Assembly (NCBI GenBank): GCA_034430595.1
Contig: DAOUEL010000078.1
Location: forward strand, 124,001 to 188,000
From: E44-bin32 sp034430595
GTDB taxonomy: Bacteria > Chloroflexota > Anaerolineae > Anaerolineales > E44-bin32
DNA: 64,000 nucleotides
Direction of reading: 5' to 3'
Positions 8,278 to 16,530 of the stretch are shown here, piece after piece (positions within the stretch are counted from its first letter, which is position 1; each line of letters opens with the position of its first letter). The notes under the pieces were generated by a model. It was not told where the DNA came from. It saw only the letters and a program-made list of their open reading frames with translations, and searched no databases. Position numbers and translations under genes: made by a program.

Positions 8278-9039
8278 ATGAAAATTGCGGTCATTTCTGA
8301 TATTCACGCCAACATCCACGCGCTGCAGGCAGTGTGGGATGACATCGAGATCGTGCGCCCGGATGTGGTCTACTGCCTGGGCGACCTGGTAGGGTATGGT
8401 GCCTTCCCAAATGAAGTCGTCGAATTCTTGCAAGTGCGCAAGGTGCCAACGCTGATGGGCAACTACGACGAAGGTGTTGGGTTCGACATGAACGACTGCG
8501 GCTGCGTGTACAAGGATCCAGTCCAGGAAGAACTGGGCCATCAATCCCTGCTGTGGTCGCGCGAGCGGACCACAGCTGAACACAAGGCCTACCTGCGCGC
8601 ACTGCCAATGAATATCCGATTGGAAGAAAGCAAGCCCAGCATGCTTATGGTACACGGCAGCCCACGCCGCATGAACGAATATATTTACGAAGATCGCCCT
8701 CGTGCAACTTTCGAGCGTCTGGCAAAAGTTGCCGGCACACAGGCTCTTTTCTTCGGCCATACACACCTGCCGTACCAGAAGACAATTAATGGTATGTTGT
8801 TCGTGAATACCGGGAGTGTCGGAAAACCGAAAGATGGTGACCCGCGCGCAGGCTACGTCGTGTTCGATGCCGGCCTTCGTCCGAAGGTGGAGTTTCGCCG
8901 GGTGAAGTACGATATTCGAGCCGCCGCCGAGGCGATCCGCTCCTGCGAGCTGCCGGACGAATTCGCGCTTATGTTGGAAAGCGGCACCAGCACTGTGCTG
9001 CGGGAGAAGCCCGTGGAACAAAAGAGGAGAACTACATGA
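8278..9039 (+). CDS. metallophosphoesterase (YfcE/MJ0936-like)
   Basis: A 253-aa calcineurin-like phosphoesterase without signal peptide. All family metal-binding motifs are present: SDIHAN near residue 7, GDLVGYG near 38, GNYDE near 61, VHGSPR near 123 and GHTH near 161. Such enzymes hydrolyse phosphomono- or diesters with two metal ions. The gene sits 23 bp after pstB and overlaps phoU by 4 bp, so it is an integral member of the pst operon, suggesting a cytoplasmic role in phosphate scavenging or turnover of a phosphorylated signal. Substrate unknown. Confidence 0.85.
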   Translation: MKIAVISDIHANIHALQAVWDDIEIVRPDVVYCLGDLVGYGAFPNEVVEFLQVRKVPTLMGNYDEGVGFDMNDCGCVYKDPVQEELGHQSLLWSRERTTAEHKAYLRALPMNIRLEESKPSMLMVHGSPRRMNEYIYEDRPRATFERLAKVAGTQALFFGHTHLPYQKTINGMLFVNTGSVGKPKDGDPRAGYVVFDAGLRPKVEFRRVKYDIRAAAEAIRSCELPDEFALMLESGTSTVLREKPVEQKRRTT

Positions 9040-9740
9040 CCGAGAGGGTGCCGGGTTCATCACCCCGGGCGGCGCTTGATGACGAGCTGGCGCATCTGAA
9101 GGACGAGATTCTACGCATGGGTGACCAGATCGATTCGGCGCTCGTGCGGGCTGTCACGGCGCTGCGCGAGCGTGATGCGCAGGCAGCGCGCGAGATCATC
9201 TCACACGATACCGATATCAACGCCCAACGCTTTGAGGTTGAAGAACGATGCCTGAGCCTGATCGCAACCCAGCAGCCAGCAGCGAGTGACCTGCGGGCGA
9301 TTGTCGCGGCGATGAATATGGTCAACGATCTGGAACGGATGGGTGATCACGCCGTAGGCATCTCGAAGGCCGTGATCCGCATGCAGGATGACCCCCCGCT
9401 GGAGATCCCGGTCGAGTTCACCCGTATCTACGATCTCGTGCGGACGATGCTGCGTGATGCACTGCTTTCATACCGTGACCAGGATCTCAAGCTGGCACGC
9501 AAGGTCGCCGACCTTGATAATGAGATCGATGTCCACTACCGCAAGTTATTTCGTGATCTCCTGGCCGTGATGGCCAACTCACCGGAAACCTCCGGTGCGG
9601 CTGTTCGGCTGCAGTTCGCCAGTCATAACCTTGAACGCATCGCGGACCGCTCCACGAATCTGGTTGAACGGGTTATCTTCCTCTCGAGCGGCGAAATGGA
9701 AGAGCTAAACCCCGAACCAGATGACAGCGGGTTGAATTAA
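9036..9740 (+). CDS. phoU: phosphate signalling protein PhoU
   Basis: A 234-aa PhoU with two three-helix bundle repeats (about 15-110 and 118-215). Each carries the acidic metal-binding signature: NDLERMGDHAVGI in repeat 1 and HNLERIADRSTNL in repeat 2. It links the Pst transporter to PhoR and represses the regulon when phosphate is plentiful. ATG at 9036 overlaps the phosphoesterase stop. It is the last gene of the operon and is followed by an intrinsic terminator. Confidence 0.92.
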   Translation: MTERVPGSSPRAALDDELAHLKDEILRMGDQIDSALVRAVTALRERDAQAAREIISHDTDINAQRFEVEERCLSLIATQQPAASDLRAIVAAMNMVNDLERMGDHAVGISKAVIRMQDDPPLEIPVEFTRIYDLVRTMLRDALLSYRDQDLKLARKVADLDNEIDVHYRKLFRDLLAVMANSPETSGAAVRLQFASHNLERIADRSTNLVERVIFLSSGEMEELNPEPDDSGLN

Positions 9741-9758
9741 CTCCAACGGTCGATCCTG

Positions 9759-9789
9759 GCCCGGGCTGGTACTTGGCCCGGGCTTTTTT
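9759..9789 (+). terminator. intrinsic terminator of the pst-phoU operon
   Basis: GCCCGGGC (9759-9766) and GCCCGGGC (9776-9783) form an 8-bp GC stem with a 9-base loop, directly followed by TTTTTT (9784-9789). It lies 19 bp after the phoU stop. Confidence 0.85.
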
Positions 9790-9845
9790 GATGCTAAAAT
9801 TATTCACCTGTGACCGGCTTCAGGCTGGTTCGGTCGGTTTTCGCG

Positions 9846-9863
9846 CTGGAGGCCGGCCTCCAG
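9846..9863. repeat. 18-bp perfect palindrome upstream of the trehalose synthase gene
   Basis: CTGGAGGCCGGCCTCCAG reads the same on both strands. It lies about 100 bp before the synthase ATG, in a 170-bp stretch that has no credible gene. It could be an operator for a dimeric regulator or a hairpin in the 5' leader. Confidence 0.45.
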
Positions 9864-9961
9864 GACACGGCTCACGGGATCAACGAACCGCAGGCAGAGG
9901 TGCTCTTCCGGCTCAAGCCCCGGGGAGCCCGGGCCAATTCCTTAGTAAAGGAAGCCAATCC

Positions 9962-11176
9962 ATGAACTTCCCCCTTCGACGAGTTGATGACTTTCGAGGC
10001 GTGGTCTCCGATTCAAAGCTCGCTGAGCTGCGCGCGGCGGCCAAACCGCTGCAGGGCGCAAGCGTGGTCCACGTCAATGCTACGAACTATGGCGGGGGCG
10101 TAGCCGAGATCCTCGACAACTTCGTGCTGTTGATGAACGATCTCGGCCTGCGAACGGATTGGCGCGTGATCCATGGCATTCCGGAATATTTTGAGGTCAC
10201 GAAGAAATTCCACAATGCGCTGCAGGGCGGAGACCTGAGTTTCTCAAGCGATGAACTTGCACTCTACAAGCACATCAATGAGAAGTTCGCCGCTTTCGCC
10301 AATCTTGATCAAGATTACGTCATCGTTCACGATCCCCAACCCTGTGCCCTGGTTGCGTATGTGGATCATCAATCCCCCTGGGTGTGGCGCTGCCATATCG
10401 ACATCACCCACGCCAATCCACAAGCCTGGGCGTTCATGGAACCGTTCATTTCGCGCTACGAGCGGATGGTGGTTTCGTCCGACATATATCGTGTTGCCGG
10501 GCTGGATTTACAGCAGGACATCATCTCGCCCTCGATCGACCCGCTCTCCCCAAAGAACCTGGACTTGCCCCAGGCGACGATCGATGAATACCTGACCCAG
10601 TACCACATCCCAACGGACAAACCGATCCTGACCCAGGTCTCACGCTTCGATCCGTGGAAGGACCCGGAAGGTGTGCTGCAGGTCTTCGATCGGGTGAAGA
10701 AATCGGTTGATTGCCGGCTGATCTTTGTCTACAACATGGCCAGCGATGATCCGGAGGGAGTGAAGATTCTGTCCCAGATGCTGGAGGCGGCCAAGACCTA
10801 TCTCGATCAGGGCGAGGTACTTTTCGTGCGCGGCGACGATCCGGTCCTGGTCAATGTTATGCAGCGCATCTCGGATGTTGTTATTCAGAAATCGACGCGT
10901 GAGGGTTTCGGGCTGGTGATCACGGAAGCGATGTGGAAAGGCACGCCGGTGGTGGCCTCGAATGTTGGGGGCATCCCGACCCAGATGGTTGATGGTGTGA
11001 CGGGCTACCTGCTTGAACCGAAGGATTATGATGGCTTTGCAGAGAAAATCGTCCAGCTGCTGCAAGACAAGGATCTGGCGGGTCAGCTTGGAGCCCAGGC
11101 CCGGGAACATGTACGCGAGCATTTTCTGGTCACGCGGCACCTGCTCGATTACCTCAGGCTACTGACAAATCTCTGA
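9962..11176 (+). CDS. TreT-like trehalose synthase, GT4-family glycosyltransferase
   Basis: A 404-aa retaining glycosyltransferase of the GT-B fold, resembling trehalose glycosyltransferring synthases (NDP-glucose plus glucose to trehalose). Family features: VVHVNATNYGGGVAEIL near the N-terminus, WRCHIDITHAN in the middle, donor-site QVSRFDPWKDPEGVL, and the C-terminal STREGFGLVITEAMWKGTPVVASNVGGI with the acidic EX7E-type motif. ATG 9962 is preferred because AAAGGAAG lies 7 bp upstream and the family starts here. A longer frame reaching back to 9773 would cross the terminator and palindrome. It is monocistronic. Trehalose is a likely compatible solute; GlgC elsewhere in the window supplies ADP-glucose. 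Confidence 0.8.
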   Translation: MNFPLRRVDDFRGVVSDSKLAELRAAAKPLQGASVVHVNATNYGGGVAEILDNFVLLMNDLGLRTDWRVIHGIPEYFEVTKKFHNALQGGDLSFSSDELALYKHINEKFAAFANLDQDYVIVHDPQPCALVAYVDHQSPWVWRCHIDITHANPQAWAFMEPFISRYERMVVSSDIYRVAGLDLQQDIISPSIDPLSPKNLDLPQATIDEYLTQYHIPTDKPILTQVSRFDPWKDPEGVLQVFDRVKKSVDCRLIFVYNMASDDPEGVKILSQMLEAAKTYLDQGEVLFVRGDDPVLVNVMQRISDVVIQKSTREGFGLVITEAMWKGTPVVASNVGGIPTQMVDGVTGYLLEPKDYDGFAEKIVQLLQDKDLAGQLGAQAREHVREHFLVTRHLLDYLRLLTNL

Positions 11177-11205
11177 CCTGCAAAAATTGATACCAGGAGA
11201 AACCA

Positions 11206-11234
11206 GTAGGGGCACGGCGCCGCCGTGCCCCTAC
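11206..11234. repeat. REP-like palindrome, copy 1
   Basis: A 29-bp inverted repeat with 13-bp perfect arms (GTAGGGGCACGGC and its complement) around a 3-base GCC centre. It lies between the convergent trehalose synthase and YceI-like genes. The same arms with a GGC centre recur at 39000-39028, i.e. the opposite orientation. It may act as a bidirectional RNA hairpin. Confidence 0.75.
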
Positions 11235-11259
11235 CTTGACATGAATTCAGCGAGTGGAA

Positions 11260-11988
11260 TTAACTGCCCACCTCAGCTACGAAGTCGAGTTCGAGCTGTA
11301 CCTGCTCCGACACATTGGCGACCTGTGCTACAGAGGGGATCTTGAGGTCGAAATCGGCCCGGTTTACCATGGCTTTTGCCGTTCCGGATAGCCGTGTTTC
11401 GCTCTCGATGTTGACGGTCACATCAAATGTGATCGCTTGGGTGATATCCCGGATTGTGAGGTCACCGGTTACCTGAAAGTTGAGCGTGTCACCAACTGCC
11501 GCAGCCGCTGGCAGGCCTGCGACCGCGCTCGGCGTGAAGGTGATGGTGGGATAGTCGCCTGTCTGCAGGATAAAGCTGCTGATCGCCCGGTTGCGGAAAT
11601 TGTTGTCCGTGGCGAGCGAGCCTGCGCCGATCGTGATCGTGCTGATTGAGGCCCCCGCCGGATCCTGGGGATCGACGCTTAGCTGCCCTTCGATCTCCTG
11701 GGTCGTGCCGACGACCGTATTCGGTGAACCGGCCAGAACCTCATCGATGATAAAGCGCGCTTCGCTTTCGCCCGGCACGATGACAAAGCTGAGCATTCCC
11801 GGGGCGGCCTCAGCAGGGGTTGCCCCGCCACTATCCGCTGGCGGCTGTGCCTGTGTGGGAGCCGCGGCCGCAGTAGGGGTTGCAGCAGAACCTTCAAGTG
11901 TTGCGTTCTGTGCACTTGTCCCGCATGCAGCCAGCGTACTCAAACATAAGATCAGGAATACAAATTTCCACGTCTTTAACTGTCGCAT
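11260..11988 (-). CDS. YceI-like domain lipoprotein
   Basis: A 242-aa predicted lipoprotein: signal MRQLKTWKFVFLILCLSTLAAC with lipobox LAAC, an Ala/Pro/Thr-rich tether to about residue 60, then a YceI-type beta-barrel domain. Seen in the domain are SEARFIIDE, VVGTTQEIEGQLSVDP, FRNRAISSFILQTGDYPTITF and GDLTIRDITQAITFDV. YceI domains bind isoprenoid or other hydrophobic ligands in a lipocalin-like barrel. Here the domain would be tethered outside the membrane. A Shine-Dalgarno AGGATGGAAG precedes the ATG. It is 120 bp downstream of the efflux-operon lipoprotein on the same strand and may be co-transcribed. Confidence 0.75.
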   Translation of the reverse strand: MRQLKTWKFVFLILCLSTLAACGTSAQNATLEGSAATPTAAAAPTQAQPPADSGGATPAEAAPGMLSFVIVPGESEARFIIDEVLAGSPNTVVGTTQEIEGQLSVDPQDPAGASISTITIGAGSLATDNNFRNRAISSFILQTGDYPTITFTPSAVAGLPAAAAVGDTLNFQVTGDLTIRDITQAITFDVTVNIESETRLSGTAKAMVNRADFDLKIPSVAQVANVSEQVQLELDFVAEVGS

Positions 11989-12108
11989 TGTTCTTCCATC
12001 CTTTGGCGTAAGTTGGTATGAATAAGTACGCCGGGGTGGATCCCGGCCTACCTGTCGATTCTATCAGAAGGAAGTGATGCGCGGGCTGTTCCGCATCACC
12101 TCCTTCAA

Positions 12109-12822
12109 TCACGAGGAGGGCATTTCGGCGGCGCGCGCCTCGAGCCAGATGATGAGCGGTCCGGTCATCGTCGATCCGCTCCGACGCTGAAACGCGCCGC
12201 CGTTAGCCTCGATCATAGCCTGGCGCGTGGCCTGCATCTCCGGCGTGAATCCCTCTCCGCCAGCGAACTGTCCACCGCCCGGCCCACCCTCGCCGCCCGG
12301 GAAGATCGCCGGACCATCTCCGCCGCCGGGGAAGAAATCCGGCCGACCGCCACCTGCTCCCTGACCATTAGCCTGCCCGCCGGAAGTCGAGTCGCCCGAG
12401 AACGATGGTGCGATACCCAACTCCTGGAAAATCTGGAAGATATTCTGGTTAGAGAGATCCTGGCTCTGAATCCACGCCAGCTGCTCGGTTGTCATGGCGG
12501 CATTGATTTGCTTCAAGACCGCGTCAATTTCGGCCTGGACCGTATTGTCGCTGGTCATCAAGTTCTGCATGAGCTGCCACAGCGGCAGCAAGCTGGAAGC
12601 CTGCTCCGCCGTGATGGCTTGATCGGTGTCCTCCAACAGGAGCGTGCCGATGATTAATTGGTCCGTCGGCGTGGGCTGGAACGCACGAGCGGAGGCGCCG
12701 GGTGTGCCTGAAATTTGTGCCTGGTTAGCAGTCGTGTCCTCGGCCGCGCTTTGTGCGCCTGATGAACATGCGGCCATGGCGCCCAGGATGATTATTGCCA
12801 GCAAGCGGTAAAACCATTTCAT
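12109..12822 (-). CDS. Gly-rich lipoprotein linked to the MacAB-like exporter
   Basis: A 237-aa lipoprotein (lipobox MAAC, Cys near 19). After a short tether comes a helical domain (about 52-140) with two ITAEQ/MTTEQ segments about 45 residues apart, loosely like the LTxxQ pairs of Spy/CpxP periplasmic proteins. A Gly/Pro/Phe-rich low-complexity region (about 145-200) and a short charged helical end follow. It lies 57 bp after the permease gene and is preceded by GAGGTAACGAC, so it is probably the last gene of the efflux operon. Function unknown; a periplasmic sensor or accessory role is inferred. Confidence 0.55.
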   Translation of the reverse strand: MKWFYRLLAIIILGAMAACSSGAQSAAEDTTANQAQISGTPGASARAFQPTPTDQLIIGTLLLEDTDQAITAEQASSLLPLWQLMQNLMTSDNTVQAEIDAVLKQINAAMTTEQLAWIQSQDLSNQNIFQIFQELGIAPSFSGDSTSGGQANGQGAGGGRPDFFPGGGDGPAIFPGGEGGPGGGQFAGGEGFTPEMQATRQAMIEANGGAFQRRSGSTMTGPLIIWLEARAAEMPSS

Positions 12823-12879
12823 GTCGTTACCTCGTATTTCGCAGCTTCTGATTTGGAGCTTAGGGATTTTGACCTTTCA

Positions 12880-14112
12880 TCATTCATGCCGCAGCGCCTC
12901 GATCGGGTCGAGCAGGGCGGCCTTGTTGGCCGGGTAATAACCGAAGAACACCCCCACCGCTGCAGCGGAAAGAAACGCCAGCAGGATTGAGGTCGGCAGC
13001 ACTACCGTGCGCATTCCGCTGGCGGCACCGAAGATGACCGCGCCGCTGATTCCAGCCAGGATTCCGATCAACCCGCCAAAGAGGCTGAGCAGCATGGCTT
13101 CGGCCAGGAACTGCCAGCGCACATCGCCTGGCGTGGCGCCGACCGATTGGCGGATGCCGATCTCGCGCGTGCGCTCGGTGACGCTGACCAGCATGATGTT
13201 CATAATGCCGATGCCGCCAACAACCAGAGAGACCCCGGCCACCCAGGCCAGCAAATTCCGGAAGGCAGCCGTGGTCGATTCCTGAGTATTGATGATGTCC
13301 TGTTGAGTCGTTACCGAGAAATCTGCGCTGTCGAGTGAGACGTCATGGCGGCGGGCTAGCAGGAGCTCGATTTGCAGGATGACATCATCCATGTTCGCGT
13401 CGGGCTTGAGTTCCACGTAGATGACGCGCACCCGATCGCCGATCAGGCGTGCAAACTGGTTGGGCGTGAACTTCTGAAAGACGACTGTGATCGGGGTATA
13501 TATACGGGCATCGTAATCCGTCTCGCTGACCTGGCCGCGCTCGGCAAAGACGCCAATCACGGTCAGCTTTGTGTTGCCGACCGTGATCACCTCACCGATC
13601 GGGTCGTTCGTGCCGAACAACTCGCTGGCGATCGAGGCGCCAAGGACAGCGACTTTCGCCTTGCGGTCAACCTCCTCCTGTTTGAAATAGCGCCCTTCGG
13701 CGATCTGCATGTCGCGCACGGAAGGAAAGTCGGCGGTGCTGCCCAGGACTTCCGTCTGATCCAGGGTCACATCCCCCGCCTTTACCGTCTCGCTGGAGGG
13801 CTGTTCGACGACAATGGCCTGCACCCCAACAATTTGGTCAGCGATGGCGTAAGCATCAGCATAGACCAGGCCGCCGCCTTCGCCGCCCCCACCTCCAGGC
13901 AGGCCGCGCTGGAAGCTTGCGGTGACAAAGACCAGATTCGTCCCCAGGCCGGTAATCTGCTCCTCGATCGTCGCCTCCGTCCCTGCGCTGATCGAGACCA
14001 TGACGATCACCGCCGCAACGCCGATAATCACGCCCAGCATCGTCAGCAGCGAGCGCATCTTATTGCGCAGCAAGCCGGTCAGGGCGACGCGCAGCAGCTC
14101 TATTCTCCTCAC
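12880..14112 (-). CDS. MacB-like ABC transporter permease
   Basis: A 410-aa permease of the MacB/LolC type: one N-terminal helix (about 18-42; KMRSLLTMLGVIIGVAAVIVMVSI), a large extracytoplasmic domain (about 45-280), and three C-terminal helices with the family stretch RTREIGIRQSVGATPGDVRWQFL. These mechanotransmission transporters move peptides, antibiotics or lipoproteins across the envelope. It overlaps the ATPase gene by 4 bp. The ATPase is separate, as in many Gram-positive and Chloroflexota versions. Confidence 0.85.
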   Translation of the reverse strand: MRRIELLRVALTGLLRNKMRSLLTMLGVIIGVAAVIVMVSISAGTEATIEEQITGLGTNLVFVTASFQRGLPGGGGGEGGGLVYADAYAIADQIVGVQAIVVEQPSSETVKAGDVTLDQTEVLGSTADFPSVRDMQIAEGRYFKQEEVDRKAKVAVLGASIASELFGTNDPIGEVITVGNTKLTVIGVFAERGQVSETDYDARIYTPITVVFQKFTPNQFARLIGDRVRVIYVELKPDANMDDVILQIELLLARRHDVSLDSADFSVTTQQDIINTQESTTAAFRNLLAWVAGVSLVVGGIGIMNIMLVSVTERTREIGIRQSVGATPGDVRWQFLAEAMLLSLFGGLIGILAGISGAVIFGAASGMRTVVLPTSILLAFLSAAAVGVFFGYYPANKAALLDPIEALRHE

Positions 14113-14834
14113 CCCGCACCGCCCTTCGCGCCAGCATGCACTCCATTCTGCTGCACACGTTCGAGCTTTCCATCCAGCATGTGCACTGTGCGCTCCGTAT
14201 GTGCTGCGATTTCGGGGTCGTGCGTGACCATGACAATCGTCCGACCCTGCTGGTGCAGGTCATCCAGAAGCGCCATGATCTCTTCGCCCGAGCGGCTGTC
14301 CAGGTTGCCGGTCGGCTCATCCGCCAGAATCAGGACCGGGTCGTTGACCAGCGCCCGTGCAATTGCCACACGTTGCTGCTGGCCGCCGGAGAGTTCCTGG
14401 GGCTGGTGACTCAGGCGGTCGGAAAGGTCCACGGCTTCGAGCGCGGCCCTGGCCCGGGCCTCGCGTTCGGTAAGCGGCATATGATCCGGGTTATAAAGCA
14501 GCGGCAGCATCACGTTCTCAAGCGCCGGAGTCCGGGGCAGTAAGTTGTAGGACTGGAAGACGAAACCGATCGTTCGGTTGCGGATGTGGGCTCGCTCGGT
14601 CCGGTCCAGTTCGCTCACCTCGACACCATCCAGCTGGTACGAACCGTGCGTGGGACGATCAAGGCAGCCGATGATGTTCATAAGCGTGCTCTTGCCAGAC
14701 CCAGAGGGGCCCATGATGGCCACGAACTCACCCTCTTCGATCTGCAGGCTAACACCGTCGAGGGCACGCACCTGGAAGCCGTCCATTCCGTAGACCTTTT
14801 CAATCTCGTGGGTACTGATGATCGGCCTTGCCAT
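14109..14834 (-). CDS. MacB/LolD-type ABC transporter ATP-binding protein
   Basis: A 241-aa ATPase with Walker A GPSGSGKST, Q loop in GFVFQSYNLLPRT, signature LSGGQQQRVAIARALVNDP, Walker B VLILADEPTGNLDSRSG and switch His in VMVTHDPEI. The TGNLDS form is typical of the LolD/MacB branch. ATG at 14834 shares its A with the adaptor stop, and its end overlaps the permease start by 4 bp. The three genes therefore form a tight translational unit. Confidence 0.9.
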   Translation of the reverse strand: MARPIISTHEIEKVYGMDGFQVRALDGVSLQIEEGEFVAIMGPSGSGKSTLMNIIGCLDRPTHGSYQLDGVEVSELDRTERAHIRNRTIGFVFQSYNLLPRTPALENVMLPLLYNPDHMPLTEREARARAALEAVDLSDRLSHQPQELSGGQQQRVAIARALVNDPVLILADEPTGNLDSRSGEEIMALLDDLHQQGRTIVMVTHDPEIAAHTERTVHMLDGKLERVQQNGVHAGAKGGAG

Positions 14835-16246
14835 TACTGGGTCTCCACGATACCGGTTGATACCACTTCACCGGGCTGAAGCCCCTCAGAAACGGCAGCG
14901 TAGGTAATGTCGAGCAAGTCGACCGTGACCGTGCGCAGTTCAAGCTCGCCATTCACGACGACAAACACAGCATAGTTGCCGGGCGAAGTTTCCCGCAGGG
15001 CTTCAACCGGAACCAGCACCTCGTCCTGTGCTCGCCCAGCGATTACATCAACCGCCGCGTTTACTCCAAGCGGCAGGGCTGAAATCTGCGCGGCAAAGGT
15101 GTCGTCGACCTGGGCCAACGCCCTGATCGCCGAGACATTTCCGGTGCGGTAAAGGCTGGGGTCAATCTGAGTCACCCGGCCCGTAAAGACGACATCCGGG
15201 ATCGCATCGAAAGTGATTTCCACTTCATGGCCGAGGGCGATCTTGTCCAGGTCCGTTTCATCGAGATAGAACTCGATATAGGGATGGCTGAGGTCGGCCA
15301 GCGTGATAAAGCTGCCCGAGGCGATCTCGCCCACGGCTCCGTCCACCGCCAGGATTGTTCCATCCATCGGGGCCACCAGTACAGCCTGATCGAGATTGCT
15401 CTGCGCTTCGGCCAGCGAAGCTTGAGTGTTGGATAACTGCAACTCGGCTTTGGCGATTTCATCCGGATCGGGGCCAGACGAAACCCTCTCATAAGCCCGC
15501 TGGGCCTCGGACACCTTTGCTTCAGCCAGTGCGACCTGTGCTTCAAGCTGTGCTTGCTGGATGTCCGTCGGCTGGCCGTTGTACCAGTTCCAGCTCCAAA
15601 GAGCGCTGTTGTAGCGTTTCTCGGTGTTGGCGTAATTCAAATTCGCGAGATCACTGTTTGGATTCTGCTCGAGGTTCGTTCTGGCGCGTTCAAGGGCAGA
15701 TTCAGCCAGAGCCAGTTCAGCCTTTGCCGCATCCAGCGTCGAACTGCTGGCGCGGTTTCCCTTCTGGGCGACCGACAAGTCGTACTGTGCGTCTTTCAGG
15801 TTCTGCTGGGCATTCGCCAGGTCAAGCTGCGCCTGGGCTGTAACCAGATCGGCATTGGCTTTGAGCGTATCCAGAGCCTGCTGCGCATTGAGCACATCCA
15901 ACTGGCCCACGGCAACGGCCGCGGTCAGCTTTTCCTGCTCACCTTCCACAGCAAGCACATCGCCTTTGTGGACCTTGTCACCAACCTGAACTCGAAGCTC
16001 CGCCACCGGTCCGGCCGTACCAAATCCAAGTTGGATCTCATCGTTCGAAACCAGTGTGCCGGTTCCGCTCGCTCGCAGCACAAGATCACCCTGACGGACG
16101 GTGGCGGTTTGCATCCGGGGTTCCGCCGATGCGACTTCGGCCGTGGGGCGCACAAGCAGAAACACAGCCGCGGCTGCCGCCAGCACGACGACTGCAATAA
16201 GGATCAGCCACTGTCGCCGGGAAAGGTGTTGGATGAACGCTCTCAT
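14834..16246 (-). CDS. MacA/HlyD-type periplasmic adaptor (membrane fusion protein)
   Basis: A 470-aa adaptor with an N-terminal signal anchor (about 13-32), a biotinyl-lipoyl-like half (about 60-95; AELRVQVGDKVHKGDVLAV), a long alpha-helical hairpin rich in Ala/Gln/Leu (about 95-270), the second lipoyl half (VLVAPMDGTILAVDGAVGE) and beta-barrel domains. AAGGAGTG precedes the ATG. It would couple the ABC exporter to the envelope. It heads the operon and is transcribed away from the P-type ATPase. Confidence 0.87.
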   Translation of the reverse strand: MRAFIQHLSRRQWLILIAVVVLAAAAAVFLLVRPTAEVASAEPRMQTATVRQGDLVLRASGTGTLVSNDEIQLGFGTAGPVAELRVQVGDKVHKGDVLAVEGEQEKLTAAVAVGQLDVLNAQQALDTLKANADLVTAQAQLDLANAQQNLKDAQYDLSVAQKGNRASSSTLDAAKAELALAESALERARTNLEQNPNSDLANLNYANTEKRYNSALWSWNWYNGQPTDIQQAQLEAQVALAEAKVSEAQRAYERVSSGPDPDEIAKAELQLSNTQASLAEAQSNLDQAVLVAPMDGTILAVDGAVGEIASGSFITLADLSHPYIEFYLDETDLDKIALGHEVEITFDAIPDVVFTGRVTQIDPSLYRTGNVSAIRALAQVDDTFAAQISALPLGVNAAVDVIAGRAQDEVLVPVEALRETSPGNYAVFVVVNGELELRTVTVDLLDITYAAVSEGLQPGEVVSTGIVETQ

Positions 16247-16296
16247 GGAGCACTCCTTCTAACGAACTTAGGTGGACGTTCTCACGCAGCAGGATA

Positions 16297-16522
16297 ATCC
16301 CCACACATGGGGATCTTATGAGTGTGATGTGAAGAAATCATGAAGAGAGCTCTGCTCGATTCCTCCGAATTTTTACCTGCAGATAGGTAGAGCAAACGGA
16401 CGCCTCGCGCCGCTTTTCCTTGTCGGATTTTTGGGCTCTCGATGTCAGCTTCTCTGCCCAGGCCGCATGCTATAATGCGCGCGTGGGGCGAAAGCCCCAC
16501 CACTGTTTTTCGATCGAGGAGA
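16297..16522. promoter_or_regulatory. divergent control region between efflux operon and P-type ATPase
   Basis: The 284-bp gap holds a perfect TATAAT (16471-16476, plus strand) for the ATPase. Seven bases on begins a GTGGGGC-GAAA-GCCCCAC hairpin (16483-16500), so the mRNA should start with a GNRA-capped stem. GAGGAGA (16516-16522) is the ribosome site. Toward the efflux operon are two small inverted repeats: ATCCCCA-CACA-TGGGGAT (16297-16314) and TACCT-N6-AGGTA (16374-16389). They are possible operators, but no regulator gene is adjacent. Confidence 0.6.
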
Positions 16523-16530
16523 AAGTACAT

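Noticed and set aside
9773..9961. N-terminal extension of the trehalose synthase
   Set aside because: It would start inside the phoU terminator; the family N-terminus and a Shine-Dalgarno point to 9962.
13372..14409. 345-aa plus-strand frame opposite the MacB genes
   Set aside because: It is antisense to two genes with complete motifs and has no recognisable domain; an artefact of GC-rich coding DNA.
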